This document shows positions 1 to 8,974 of a stretch of 53,528 bases of DNA, piece by piece (the first letter of the stretch is position 1; each line of letters starts with the position of its first letter). Under the pieces are notes generated by a model. That model ran no database searches. It saw nothing but the letters and a program-made list of their open reading frames with translations, and had not been told where the DNA came from. The position numbers were made by a program, and so were the translations under genes. Origin of the DNA: a bacterium (GTDB lineage Bacteria; Patescibacteriota; Patescibacteriia; JACPHY01); the NCBI GenBank assembly GCA_030646955.1, contig JAUSKM010000003.1:1-53528 (forward strand). The letters are read 5' to 3'.

Positions 1-75
1 AGCGTCTGCACCATAGGTGTAGCACCTTCACAATTGGTAGCCGGCGGGGTTCATAGCCCTGCCAGAGGAGAGACC

Positions 76-1548
76 ATGGGACGCACCAGAACGGAGGAGC
101 TTCGCGAGAGCATCGCGGCGCTCGATCTGCCGAGGGATTTCAACGACCTCACGCGCCGAGCGCATGCGGCAAAGCATGCGGAGAAGTGCGGGGCGTGCGC
201 CGGTCTGGCGCTTGACGGTAATGTTGTTATCTGTAACCAGCAGACGGACATGCCCTGGTGGCACCAGGCTGTCTACGCGGCAGGTGCGTGCGTAAGCGCA
301 TGCCTTGCTGTCGGCTCGTTCATCATTCTCGACGGTGTTCTCGCGTACATCCCCACATCCGCCTGTCTGCTCGCAGTATTTTTGTGGGGCCGCGCAAAGC
401 GTATTCGTGTGGAACGTACATGGGACGAATCTGGCAATGTCTGGTACGGCACTGTGTATTGCACATTCCACAACCTCTTCGCGCCGTTCTGGCTCGGGCA
501 CCGCCCGGTCGCGCTCCTCGCGCACAAGGTGCGGCGTCACTGGTGGCCGCGGCTCACGGGGTGGTTCGCGCGGAAGTTCCGGCGGTGCCCCTCGTGCGAG
601 CCCTGGCGCGGGAAGCCGTGGATGATGGCACGAGATGTCGTGCAAGGGATGGGATTGTACGGGTCTCTCGGTGCCGCCATGTGGAGCGTCCCTCTCTTTT
701 TTAGCGGCCGCGTAAGGGATCCGGAAGCGGCCTTGTACGTGTTCTTCGGGTCAGCAATAGCTGCAGTAGCAGCTGTCGCGATGGGCGTACATACACTGTT
801 CGGCTACCGACGCGAGCCCATCACGATGCTCCTCTGGCGCCTCGTGCGTACACTCTCCCACCGGCACGATGGCGATCGCGCGGCAGATAGTGCGGACTGC
901 ACACCCGAGCAGCTTCGCGAGCGCGTGATCGCGTACTGCAGGGAGACGTTCGTCACGGATGTGCGTCAGCGCTTCCTGGGCGACGCGAGCGCAATCGAGG
1001 AGCTTCGTCGGGAAACGCAGAGCTTCCTTGACACTGCAGCCCAGCAGCTTACCGAGTACGCCGATCACGAGGAAGATGGCGCACTGCCCGAGTGGCTTCG
1101 CGCTCCGCACGCTGCGGTGCAGGCGTTCCGTGACGAGGTGCAGCGCTGCCGCGCGGAGATCGAGGCATCGCGTAGCGCGATTGCCGCCCAGCTCCAGGAG
1201 TTGGACGATCGCCTCCAAGGAATGGACACGCGCATGCGTCAGCTGGCGCTTGCCGAGCGCTCCGCCGCGCTGGTGCGTGATGGCGCGGACCACGCGGCGT
1301 ACGTGCGTGCAACGCTCGACACGCTGACGGAGGACTTTGCGGCATGCATCGTGCGCGTGGATCGCGTCGTGCGGGACGCGTTTGCGGAAACCAACGACGC
1401 GCTCGCCGGAACCGCGGCAACCGAGGACGACCGTGACGCCTTCGCGCGTATCGAGCGCGCGGTACAGCTCCTCCGAGAAGGGACGCAGCAACACCTTCCC
1501 GCTGCGCAGCACCCCGCCGCCCGCACCGCAACCGCGCAGACGACCTGA
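76..1548 (+). CDS. Orphan membrane protein with Cys motifs and C-terminal coiled coil
   Basis: The start is the ATG at 76, after a good Shine-Dalgarno (AGAGGAGAGACC); a longer in-frame opening at 34 lacks one. The product is 490 aa. A short basic N-terminus carries a CGAC pair near residue 40 and a lone Cys a little later. Two hydrophobic segments follow (about residues 67-105), then a basic stretch with a CPSC pair and another hydrophobic pair (about 195-245). From about residue 290 it is charged and helical with heptad-like patterns. I do not recognise the family. The plan of Cys pair, membrane hairpin and coiled coil recurs in the 9818-11008 product, so the two may be distantly related. 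Seen: topology and motifs. Inferred: inner-membrane location and oligomerisation. Function unknown. Confidence 0.8.
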   Translation: MGRTRTEELRESIAALDLPRDFNDLTRRAHAAKHAEKCGACAGLALDGNVVICNQQTDMPWWHQAVYAAGACVSACLAVGSFIILDGVLAYIPTSACLLAVFLWGRAKRIRVERTWDESGNVWYGTVYCTFHNLFAPFWLGHRPVALLAHKVRRHWWPRLTGWFARKFRRCPSCEPWRGKPWMMARDVVQGMGLYGSLGAAMWSVPLFFSGRVRDPEAALYVFFGSAIAAVAAVAMGVHTLFGYRREPITMLLWRLVRTLSHRHDGDRAADSADCTPEQLRERVIAYCRETFVTDVRQRFLGDASAIEELRRETQSFLDTAAQQLTEYADHEEDGALPEWLRAPHAAVQAFRDEVQRCRAEIEASRSAIAAQLQELDDRLQGMDTRMRQLALAERSAALVRDGADHAAYVRATLDTLTEDFAACIVRVDRVVRDAFAETNDALAGTAATEDDRDAFARIERAVQLLREGTQQHLPAAQHPAARTATAQTT

Positions 1549-1599
1549 TCGCATACTGCAAAAACAGCCAGATGCAGCATCTCGGGCATGACAAGAACG

Positions 1600-1625
1600 C
1601 CCCCGCACCTTGAGTGGTGCGGGGG
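1600..1625. terminator. Bidirectional intrinsic terminator
   Basis: Perfect 10-bp stem CCCCCGCACC / GGTGCGGGGG with loop TTGAGT. It sits between convergent genes ending at 1548 (+) and 1667 (-). A 42-nt copy including the flanks lies at 8361-8402. Confidence 0.85.
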
Positions 1626-1666
1626 TTCTCCTTGCGCGGTCGTGGTGTTATTGCTTTTACCGTCTG

Positions 1667-2836
1667 TTATACAAGCCAGAATATTCCCAGCAACAGGACA
1701 AGTGCGCCACCGGGGATGAGGAGATCAAGGTGTTGGCGGCGAATTTCGATGACGAGATTGGTGACCCACGCGAGAGCAAAGATGATAAAGGCGATAGCGA
1801 ATACAAACTGCGAGGCACGCAGCGTTGGGCCGAACGTTTGTGGGAGGAGGGTTTTTGCCTGCGCGTACTTCATGCCAAACGAGGGGCGAGCCACGAGTGG
1901 TGATGCCCACGGAATAGATTGTTCAACCGTGTTGCCGTCGGCGCTCGTTATAGACAGCGTACCCGGTATGACGACGCGAAAAATGTCTTCGGGAGGCGCA
2001 TCTATGTTTGCGGTGCCCGTGTATATATCCGTAGTTTCAGCGCGCAGGAAGAGCGGAATGTCACTGCCATGTACCTGCGCACGCGCTCCTACAATCGGCC
2101 CTGCTATGTGCGCGATTGCCGTAACCTCGGTTATATTATTATCCGCCCTCGTCCACGTCAGCGTTGTCGATTGTGTTGTGGGTTGTTCAGGTGTCGTAGT
2201 GACTCGCACATTCTCCTCTGGTATCGCGAATGGCGGCTGCGTCACTACAGGAAGCGCAACCATTTTTTTGCCGGACTCGTCGGCTGTCGTATCTATTTCT
2301 ACTTTGTCAGCGACGGCGGCGCTCGCTGATTCTGTTGGAGGTAGTACGATCGCCGTCGTCGCGGTTGTGTTGTGTCGTTCACGACCAAAGTGCTGCGCCA
2401 TGAACACCGTCGGTTCCCCATGAAATGTCCCACCGACGACACTTACTCCGGTATCCTCGTACAGTGCATCGCGTATATTCTGTGCGTGTGTAGGGCTGCG
2501 TTGCCAGGCCGAGACGACTTCATGTGCGGAGACAAACCCCATCGCGAGGTTCTCGCCGATCACGCTGTACGGATAGCCAGCGCGGGCAGCGAACGTGTCG
2601 GGTCCCTCGCCATCCGCATTTGTATGCGCAAAGTACTGTCGCGCTGCCATATCAGCGGATTTCGTGTAGGCGGATTGTGCGAGCCGCGCATCTGCTGTCA
2701 GCGCGTCTGCGCCGCTCGCTACTCGAACGTCATTGACGAGACGGATAAGTTCTTGTTCCTGCATTTGTACGGCTTCTGGTGCGGCGAAGATGCTTGCAGG
2801 CAAGAGCACCACCAAGCCGAGAACGACGATTTTCAT
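1667..2836 (-). CDS. Secreted CAP/SCP-domain (YkwD-like) protein with C-terminal membrane anchor
   Basis: I chose the internal ATG at 2836 because it places a clear signal peptide at the N-terminus (MKIVVLGLVVLLPASIFAAP, cleavage after ...FAA). The open frame continues up to 2965. About residues 25-155 form a CAP domain: an ELIRLVNDVR helix, an HTNADGEGP stretch, GENLAMG, and a late QHFGR. This matches the bacterial YkwD family of extracellular CAP proteins, whose biochemical role is mostly unknown. A beta-rich Thr/Pro-rich middle follows, and two hydrophobic segments close the protein, so it is probably tethered to the outer face of the membrane. No convincing Shine-Dalgarno is present. The next upstream gene on this strand is the secreted subtilisin. 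Confidence 0.85.
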   Translation of the reverse strand: MKIVVLGLVVLLPASIFAAPEAVQMQEQELIRLVNDVRVASGADALTADARLAQSAYTKSADMAARQYFAHTNADGEGPDTFAARAGYPYSVIGENLAMGFVSAHEVVSAWQRSPTHAQNIRDALYEDTGVSVVGGTFHGEPTVFMAQHFGRERHNTTATTAIVLPPTESASAAVADKVEIDTTADESGKKMVALPVVTQPPFAIPEENVRVTTTPEQPTTQSTTLTWTRADNNITEVTAIAHIAGPIVGARAQVHGSDIPLFLRAETTDIYTGTANIDAPPEDIFRVVIPGTLSITSADGNTVEQSIPWASPLVARPSFGMKYAQAKTLLPQTFGPTLRASQFVFAIAFIIFALAWVTNLVIEIRRQHLDLLIPGGALVLLLGIFWLV

Positions 2837-2976
2837 TACGGAAAATGCCGCGATGTACCGCACAGTGCGTTTTGGGTGGAGGATGTGCGGACGATAATCG
2901 TTCTCCGCATGCGGTATAACCGCGAGGCGGCAGAGGTGGTGTGCGTGATCAAGATATGTGCGCATAGCGATGATGC

Positions 2977-3011
2977 AATCGAGCGAGCGCGCGTATGCGG
3001 CTCGCTCGATT
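2977..3011. terminator. 12-bp inverted repeat after the subtilisin gene
   Basis: AATCGAGCGAGC at 2977-2988 pairs perfectly with GCTCGCTCGATT at 3000-3011. It lies just past the stop of the minus-strand protease (3032). There is no T-run, so termination or mRNA 3'-end protection is only probable. Confidence 0.5.
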
Positions 3012-3031
3012 GCGCGACAATGCCGGGTGCG

Positions 3032-6000
3032 TTACGCAACGGGTACGCCGAGGGTATATGCTTCGAGCACGTCCGTATTCACCTCAAAGCGCTCACGATC
3101 GCGATACGCCCAGAGCGCCCCAATGGTCGGTATCTTGCGGAGCTTGCCATCATCAATGAGGTAAATGGTGCCGCCGTTGATGCGGAGCAGGGCGCCGTTG
3201 ACGAACGTGCGTGAACCGAGCACACGCAGCGCATCACGACGCATCGTGAGGACGGAATCACCCACAGTATACCCCAGGATGGCCGTATTGCTCACGTCGA
3301 GACGTTCGTGGTGACGATACCGCCAGAGCGCCTGCACATTCGGCACTTTGTGGAGCTGTCCACCATCCACGAGGTAGATGTCGCGCTCGTTCACGCGGAG
3401 GAGAACGCCGTCTGCAAAGGATCGTGCGCCCAGGACTTGGCCGGACAGCACCGTCGATGAGGTCTGGGCGTTCGGCGTGGTGAGTGTAGCGGCCGGGGTC
3501 GCATCAATAGATCGCGGTGTGACGGACGCCGGTACATTGTAGACCGTCCCAGCGGAACCTCCGCTTCCACCTCCGCCTCCATTCCCGCCGCGCGATGTGA
3601 GCGTGTATACGAACGTTTGCACCTCGGATGGTACACCGCCGGCGTAGCACGCTACCACGTGGACGGTTGTAGTACGATCAATGAGTAGATCACCTGTGAC
3701 ATCCATGGACGATCCGGTGGCACATGAGAGTGATCCCGGCTCTCCGTATGTGTAGTGCATGCTCTCTGCGAGCGGTGCCGTAAAGCGTACGAGCTGCGGC
3801 GCAGTGAGTGTGCCCGATACCGGATTTGCCGTTGGTGGTACTGCCAGCGAGCGGTCCACGAGCCACGTGAATGTCGTCGCTTCATCTTCCGACTGCCAGT
3901 TGCCTGCTGCGTCACGGCCAATCACCGCGAGCGTATGGGTGGCATCCGAGAGGTTGATCAGTGCCAGCGGCTCCGCCACGGGCGTCTCGTTGCTGAATGT
4001 GCCGTTATCCAGCGCGGCGCGGTACGCGACCACGTCCTTGCCACCAACCGTGATGGTTGCGGTCGTCGCAGGTGTCTCGGCGAACGGCAGGCCCGAAAGT
4101 GCTGCGGTTGGCGGCACCGTGTCCACCGTCCACGTCGCAGTTGCCGCGATGCCCTCCGGCATCCAGTTGCCCGCTGCGTCTTTCCCAATCACGCGCAGCG
4201 TATGCGCACCATTCTCCAAGTCATTCAATGTGACAGGAGTTGCCACCGGTGTCTCCGCGCCAAAGTCGCTCGCGTCAAACGCGGAGCGGTACGCGACGAG
4301 GTCATTCCCTGCCACAACCGTGATGGTCGCGCTCGTTGCGTTCGTGAGCGCATCCGGAACGCCGCTCAGCGACAAGCCGGTTGGCGATGTCGTGTCCACC
4401 ACGAACTCGGAGAGCGCGACACTGCCCGTGTTGCCCGCCGCGTCTGTTGCGGTGAGTGTGAGCGTGTAGATGCCATCGGTCAGTGTTGCGAGCTGCACGG
4501 TCTGCGCCTCACCCGTACCCATGTCGCTTGCCAGCACGGTCTCCCCGCGCAGCACCTCCCACATCGCATCGGCTTCCACCTGAACGGTGAGCGACGGCGT
4601 CGTGTCGTTGGTCGGCGTTGCGACGGACTCCACCTCCGCAAGCGTTGGTGCAATCGTGTCCACGGTCCACGAGACGGTTGTCGCGTTCACCTCGGCCTGC
4701 CAGTTGCCCACGTCATCACGGCCGATCACCGCCACGGTGTGCGTACCGTCTGTTAGATTGGTCAACTCGATGGGCGCCGCTACTGGCGCCTCATCTTCAA
4801 ATGCGCCGCCATCCAGTGCGAAACGATACGCAACCACGTCCTCGCCGCCAATCGTAAGTGTTGCCGATGTCTGGTTGGTGAGTGCGTCCGGTGCACCGGA
4901 GATCGTCGGAGCGGCCGCCGAAGTATCTATGACCCAGTTATATGTCGTCGGTTCCTCCTGTACGTTTTCAAGCGCATCAATGCCGGCGACGGAAATCGTG
5001 TGCGGCCCTTCGGCAAGATCAGCAAGTGCAATCGTCTCATCCGCCGAGAACGGCCCTTGCACCTCACCGCCGTCAAGCTGGTAGGTGTACGTCACCACAT
5101 CCTCACCACCAACCACGAACGTCGCACTCGTCTCATTCGTCCGCACGTCCGGCTTCGATGTCAGGAGCGCGGTACCCGGCGTCGTGTCCACGGTCCACGT
5201 GACGGTCGTTGCGTCTGCAATCACTTGCGCATTGCCAACATCATCAATCGCAATCACACGGAGTGTGTGGCTACCGTCCGTCAACCCGGTAATCATGATG
5301 GGTTCCGCAACCGGCGTTGCAGGAGAGAACGCTGCACCATCAAGCGAGTACTGGTACGATACCGCATCGTCGCCACTCACGGTGAACGTCGCGCCAGTGG
5401 CGGCCGTGAGCGCGTCGGGCGTACCGGAAAGCGTTGCTGTCGGCGCGCGGAGATCCACAGAGAATGCCGCACTCACTGCAAACGCCGAGTCCACCGCGCC
5501 ATCATTCGCCTTGAAACGAATCATCACGTCGTCTTGGTCATCACCGCGGAGTCCGGTGAGGTCCGCATGATTCGTATTGAACATGAGGACGTACGCATCA
5601 TCATCCGTGAAATCGGCAACGGTAGTGCGCTCGTCAAGTAAGAATGACCCAATCGCATCGGATGCATCGCCATGCGTCGGCACGCTCCACGTCGTTCCGC
5701 CATCCGTGGAATATCCGAATTCTTTCAATGTAAACGGAAGTCCCGCAATGCCATCCTTCACCCGGAAGTTGAACTTGATCACTTCGCCTTCCAGCGAATG
5801 ACCACCCGCCATGAGCTTGTCGTCTTCCGTGAGGCCTACATGCGGCGCAAAGACATTGAGCGCATTCGCCGCATTCACGCGCTTGCCAGAAACGGTCTTC
5901 CCCGCAAGCGACGTGAGCGCATCGCCGGTCTCCATGACGATCTCCTTGATTTGTGCTGTCGTTGCGTTCTTGTTGAACCCCTTCACCAACGCCGCCACCC

Positions 6001-8086
6001 CCGCCACATGCGGCGCGGCCATGGAGGTGCCTTTCTTGTATTCGTACTGTTCCTTGGAGCCATCACCGATGATCTCGATATCGTCAATGACGCAACCGAG
6101 TCCATCACCAGAATCCGTTCCATTGGTCACCCAACGAAGACGGTACTGGAACGCGTTGGTTCGTAGGGCAGGATCGATGACGAATGCCATCTCAGCAGCC
6201 GGGCTCATGCCCGCACCGCCATCCGCCAACCCGCCAAGACTAACTTCATCCCACAATCCTAGTGCTGTGGATGTTGTCCAGCCATCGCCGCTTACTTCGA
6301 GTGCCACGTAGTCGGTCCAAAAATCGCTATCAAGCTCTGTATCGCAGGCAGTGATCATGGTTATGCCAGCCGTCTTGGTCTGCATGTCACTCAAATCGAT
6401 AACCGGCGACGTTACGGTTGAATTCGCGTTAGCAGCGTAAGGAGAATTCGTATCTGACCGAAGCACGCCTCCCGACACGCCCCAACCACCATTCGCAATG
6501 AACCCACTTGGAATGCCGCCCGCGAAATCTTCTGTTGAGATCGATGACGTGGTACTCAAGATATTCGTTCCCGGCGCACCGACGTCAACGGACTCCGCGC
6601 CGTAGTCGGAGAAGGATGCAAGCTCATCGTCCTGATTTGTTGCCGAGACAACGAGAATGTTGTCAACATCAAATCCATCCGGGTAGCTCACATGTGCGGG
6701 ATCTCCATCATCGTGATCGAATGCTTCGTTTCCAGCGGCCACGATAAAAAGTCCCGGGAAATCTTCGATTGCCTCTTTGAGCGCGATGTCACTCATGGAT
6801 GACCCATCCCCATACGTCCCCCAGCTCGCGTTGATGGCAGTGGCACCATTCACCTTTGCAAAGTTAATTGCACTGATGATTCCATCGAGGGTGAGTTGTG
6901 CCCGCAGAGCCATGACCTGCGCCCTCGGCGCTACACCAACAATCCCGGCGCCATTACTACCGACTGCCCCAATAGTTCCCGCGATGTGCGTGCCATGTGA
7001 ACTCGTGGTTGGAAGCGGGACGAGATCATTATCATCGAAATCAAATCCGTGCTCGCAGCCCCCCACGATCGGAGCATCGTCGAGATCAACTCCAGTGCAG
7101 TTTGTTCCATCCCACATGTTCGCAAGCAGATCGGGATGATTGAATGCAACGCCGGAATCAATGACCGCAACAATCACGCCATCTCCTTCGCTCTTCGTCC
7201 ACGCCTCCGGCGCGTCAATATCGTGATCAGGCGTCGTACTCGCAAGATTGTTTACGATCTGTCCGGTATTCTCCAGTGCCCACAAAGCGCTGAAGAGCGT
7301 GTCGTTTGTGCGCGGTTGATACACGAAGTTCGGCTGCGCGTGCAGCACTCCTGGAATCCAGTGCAGGCGCGCCACCGCGTCCGTGGTGGTCTCGCCATCG
7401 CGCGTTTTGTACACGGCGATGTTGCTTGCGGCGATTACGGACTTGCGGTCGAGGCGTTGTGCATCGGCAAATTGGTCCGCAAATGTTTTGCCGGCGGTAG
7501 TCGTGAGGTCTACGGTCTTCGTCTTGAAACGCACAAGCACCTCGCCCGGGACGTAGGGTTCCGATTGTGTGGTGGCGTCACCTTGCTGTGCATCCTTGAG
7601 TTTTTCCAACAGATCGCGACGCGGTGCGCTTGTTGCATTCGTTGGGATGGTGGACGGTAACTCCACCGTGGGAGCGCCCACGGTGCCCTGATCGTCTATA
7701 TTAGCAACCACGTCAGCACCATCGGCTGCACCCTCTTGCGCCTCCTCCGTTTCCACATCCTCTGCTACCAGTTCTGTTGTCTCGTTGTCCGATGATACAG
7801 CATCGCTTTCGGCGGCATCGTTTACTGATTCCTCCGAGGCGCCTGTCCGCTGCTCATCCGTTGTACCTGCCTCCTCTTCAGAAATAATAACCGCAGCAAC
7901 CACTTCGGGTGCTGCGTCTTCGTCGTTGGTAGTTGCGGTATTGTCGCCCACAACAACACCAGCGCTGTCATCTACACCAGCAGACGGCTGTTGATCAGCT
8001 TCCTGAGCGAGCGCCGCGAGCGGGACGGTCTGCGCGGCAAGCGCGATGATCATGAACACCGAGAAAAAGCGTTGACGTGATCGCAT
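3032..8086 (-). CDS. Giant secreted subtilisin (S8) with Ig-like repeats and C-terminal wall-binding repeats
   Basis: The start at 8086 gives a signal peptide (MRSRQRFFSVFMIIALAAQT..., cleavage near ALAQ) and a 1684-aa product. An acidic low-complexity region (about 30-150) is followed by a propeptide-like VPGEVLVRFK segment at about 179. The S8 catalytic residues are Asp310 (AVIDSGV), His364 (SSHGTHIAG) and Ser688 (GTSMAAPHVAG), with oxyanion Asn453 (AAGNE). About 150 residues with MAM/jelly-roll character interrupt the domain between Asn453 and Ser688. A run of Ig-like repeats follows, each with a YR.ALD..F and THT..VIG.D..GNW pattern. After a Gly-rich linker, two copies of an F..G.LLR...IYLVD.G.L.K.P repeat end the protein; these resemble wall-binding repeats of CPR exoproteins. 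A canonical promoter lies at 8173-8201. It is probably an extracellular, wall-attached protease. Confidence 0.93.
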   Translation of the reverse strand: MRSRQRFFSVFMIIALAAQTVPLAALAQEADQQPSAGVDDSAGVVVGDNTATTNDEDAAPEVVAAVIISEEEAGTTDEQRTGASEESVNDAAESDAVSSDNETTELVAEDVETEEAQEGAADGADVVANIDDQGTVGAPTVELPSTIPTNATSAPRRDLLEKLKDAQQGDATTQSEPYVPGEVLVRFKTKTVDLTTTAGKTFADQFADAQRLDRKSVIAASNIAVYKTRDGETTTDAVARLHWIPGVLHAQPNFVYQPRTNDTLFSALWALENTGQIVNNLASTTPDHDIDAPEAWTKSEGDGVIVAVIDSGVAFNHPDLLANMWDGTNCTGVDLDDAPIVGGCEHGFDFDDNDLVPLPTTSSHGTHIAGTIGAVGSNGAGIVGVAPRAQVMALRAQLTLDGIISAINFAKVNGATAINASWGTYGDGSSMSDIALKEAIEDFPGLFIVAAGNEAFDHDDGDPAHVSYPDGFDVDNILVVSATNQDDELASFSDYGAESVDVGAPGTNILSTTSSISTEDFAGGIPSGFIANGGWGVSGGVLRSDTNSPYAANANSTVTSPVIDLSDMQTKTAGITMITACDTELDSDFWTDYVALEVSGDGWTTSTALGLWDEVSLGGLADGGAGMSPAAEMAFVIDPALRTNAFQYRLRWVTNGTDSGDGLGCVIDDIEIIGDGSKEQYEYKKGTSMAAPHVAGVAALVKGFNKNATTAQIKEIVMETGDALTSLAGKTVSGKRVNAANALNVFAPHVGLTEDDKLMAGGHSLEGEVIKFNFRVKDGIAGLPFTLKEFGYSTDGGTTWSVPTHGDASDAIGSFLLDERTTVADFTDDDAYVLMFNTNHADLTGLRGDDQDDVMIRFKANDGAVDSAFAVSAAFSVDLRAPTATLSGTPDALTAATGATFTVSGDDAVSYQYSLDGAAFSPATPVAEPIMITGLTDGSHTLRVIAIDDVGNAQVIADATTVTWTVDTTPGTALLTSKPDVRTNETSATFVVGGEDVVTYTYQLDGGEVQGPFSADETIALADLAEGPHTISVAGIDALENVQEEPTTYNWVIDTSAAAPTISGAPDALTNQTSATLTIGGEDVVAYRFALDGGAFEDEAPVAAPIELTNLTDGTHTVAVIGRDDVGNWQAEVNATTVSWTVDTIAPTLAEVESVATPTNDTTPSLTVQVEADAMWEVLRGETVLASDMGTGEAQTVQLATLTDGIYTLTLTATDAAGNTGSVALSEFVVDTTSPTGLSLSGVPDALTNATSATITVVAGNDLVAYRSAFDASDFGAETPVATPVTLNDLENGAHTLRVIGKDAAGNWMPEGIAATATWTVDTVPPTAALSGLPFAETPATTATITVGGKDVVAYRAALDNGTFSNETPVAEPLALINLSDATHTLAVIGRDAAGNWQSEDEATTFTWLVDRSLAVPPTANPVSGTLTAPQLVRFTAPLAESMHYTYGEPGSLSCATGSSMDVTGDLLIDRTTTVHVVACYAGGVPSEVQTFVYTLTSRGGNGGGGGSGGSAGTVYNVPASVTPRSIDATPAATLTTPNAQTSSTVLSGQVLGARSFADGVLLRVNERDIYLVDGGQLHKVPNVQALWRYRHHERLDVSNTAILGYTVGDSVLTMRRDALRVLGSRTFVNGALLRINGGTIYLIDDGKLRKIPTIGALWAYRDRERFEVNTDVLEAYTLGVPVA

Positions 8087-8172
8087 AGTGCTACAATATC
8101 GCCGATTCGCGCCGCATCGGTTACAGTTATTGGTGCAAAATTTCTTAGAGTTTCCACACTTCAGTTTCCGAT

Positions 8173-8201
8173 ACCGTAGCAAACTGTCCGCGATTTGTCA
8201 A
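8173..8201 (-). promoter_or_regulatory. Promoter of the subtilisin gene
   Basis: On the minus strand, TTGACA (8201-8196), a 17-bp spacer, then TACGGT (8178-8173). The gene starts about 85 bases downstream. Confidence 0.75.
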
Positions 8202-8494
8202 TGGGCAAAAACAGGTACAAAATGGCACAAAACTGTTGGATAATCGGTGAATATCTTGTGATGGGTCAGAATGTATTTCGCTTAATAAAGCGATACGTCA
8301 TGTTGATGGAAATTGCGAGTCCCCGCATATGCTCGTCATGTCCTTGTGTACAATAAATATGAACGCCCCCGCACCTTGAGTGGTGCGGGGGTTCTCCTTG
8401 CGTGATGCGTCGCGGAGGTCCGGCGAGGGGGTGAGCGTTCATTGCGTTCTCACCGCGCGTCTCATTTCTCCTGATCCTCCCCCTCTCTATGTAC
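8202..8494. other. Gene-free stretch upstream of the subtilisin promoter
   Basis: A relatively AT-rich stretch, then the terminator copy at 8366-8391, then repeat family R1 at 8475-8530. I see no coding frame with a ribosome site. Confidence 0.6.
8366..8391. terminator. Terminator for the small minus-strand genes at 8.5-8.9 kb
   Basis: Same 10-bp stem and TTGAGT loop as at 1600-1625. In the minus direction it is followed by a T/A-rich tail. Confidence 0.8.
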
Positions 8495-8530
8495 TCATGG
8501 GGAGGGGGAGCGAGAGGGGGAGGGGCGGGA
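8475..8530. repeat. Dispersed polypurine/polypyrimidine repeat R1
   Basis: C-rich arm (TCCTCCCCCTCTC) and G-rich arm (GGGGAGGGGGAGCGAGAGG) flanking a short centre. This is one of about ten related copies in the window (11091, 11179, 11251, 12864, 25305, 27168, 32805, 35518, 50655, 53140). The stop codon of the adjacent small gene lies inside it. Confidence 0.7.
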
Positions 8531-8683
8531 GTGCTTCTCCGGCCACTGCACGCTCAAGAAGGACGCGCCGAGTTCCTGCATCCACGCGTCGATGACACGG
8601 CCTGCGTGTTCCAGGGTCTTCATGCCCTGCTTCAGGAACCGCTGCTCTTCCGGGGTGAGCGCGCTTGGGTCAGGTTGCGGCAT
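8495..8683 (-). CDS. Small orphan protein, 62 aa
   Basis: Starts with ATG at 8683, six bases after a strong AAGGAGG. The first ~48 residues look like a helical protein (TPEEQRFLKQGMKTLEHAGR). The last dozen (HSRPSPSRSPSP) are translated from repeat R1, which therefore seems to have replaced or extended the original C-terminus. The start overlaps the 3' end of the upstream gene by 14 bases, which suggests coupled translation. No recognised family. Confidence 0.7.
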   Translation of the reverse strand: MPQPDPSALTPEEQRFLKQGMKTLEHAGRVIDAWMQELGASFLSVQWPEKHSRPSPSRSPSP

Positions 8684-8858
8684 GACGCCTCCTTCGTTTG
8701 AGGGCGCGTTCCGTGGCGGCCAGCTCGAGTTCTTTCATCGGGCCGACGCGCGTTGCGTAGTCGTGGATTTGTTCGTCCATTGCGCGCGTTGCTTCTTCGG
8801 AAAGAACCACCTTCAGCCGTTCCGGCCGTGGCCTGAACCTATCTTTTGCGATGCGCAT
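8670..8858 (-). CDS. Small basic orphan protein, 62 aa
   Basis: The ATG at 8858 follows a strong GAGGAGGT; the longer open frame to 8987 is ignored because it would cross the promoter. The sequence is basic and helical (LKVVLSEEATRAMDEQIHDY) and ends in KRRRRH. It is probably cotranscribed with the overlapping 62-aa gene downstream from the promoter at 8877-8905. The pairing of two tiny overlapping genes recalls toxin-antitoxin or DNA-binding antitoxin modules, but I cannot name a family and offer no function. Confidence 0.7.
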   Translation of the reverse strand: MRIAKDRFRPRPERLKVVLSEEATRAMDEQIHDYATRVGPMKELELAATERALKRRRRHAAT

Positions 8859-8876
8859 GGCATACCTCCTCGTGCC

Positions 8877-8905
8877 ACCGTAGCAGGCGCGCCGCCACGG
8901 AGCAA
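8877..8905 (-). promoter_or_regulatory. Promoter for the paired small genes
   Basis: Minus strand TTGCTC (8905-8900), 17-bp spacer, TACGGT (8882-8877). It is divergent from the promoter at 8909, with only 3 bp between the two -35 boxes. Confidence 0.6.
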
Positions 8906-8908
8906 GGT

Positions 8909-8937
8909 TTGACATCATCGTGTGTTCGTGCCACACT
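8909..8937 (+). promoter_or_regulatory. Promoter of the OPRT-like gene
   Basis: TTGACA (8909-8914), 17-bp spacer, CACACT (8932-8937). Confidence 0.65.
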
Positions 8938-8974
8938 GCGAGCAGTACCTTTGTCTCAATCAAGGAGGGTTGCG

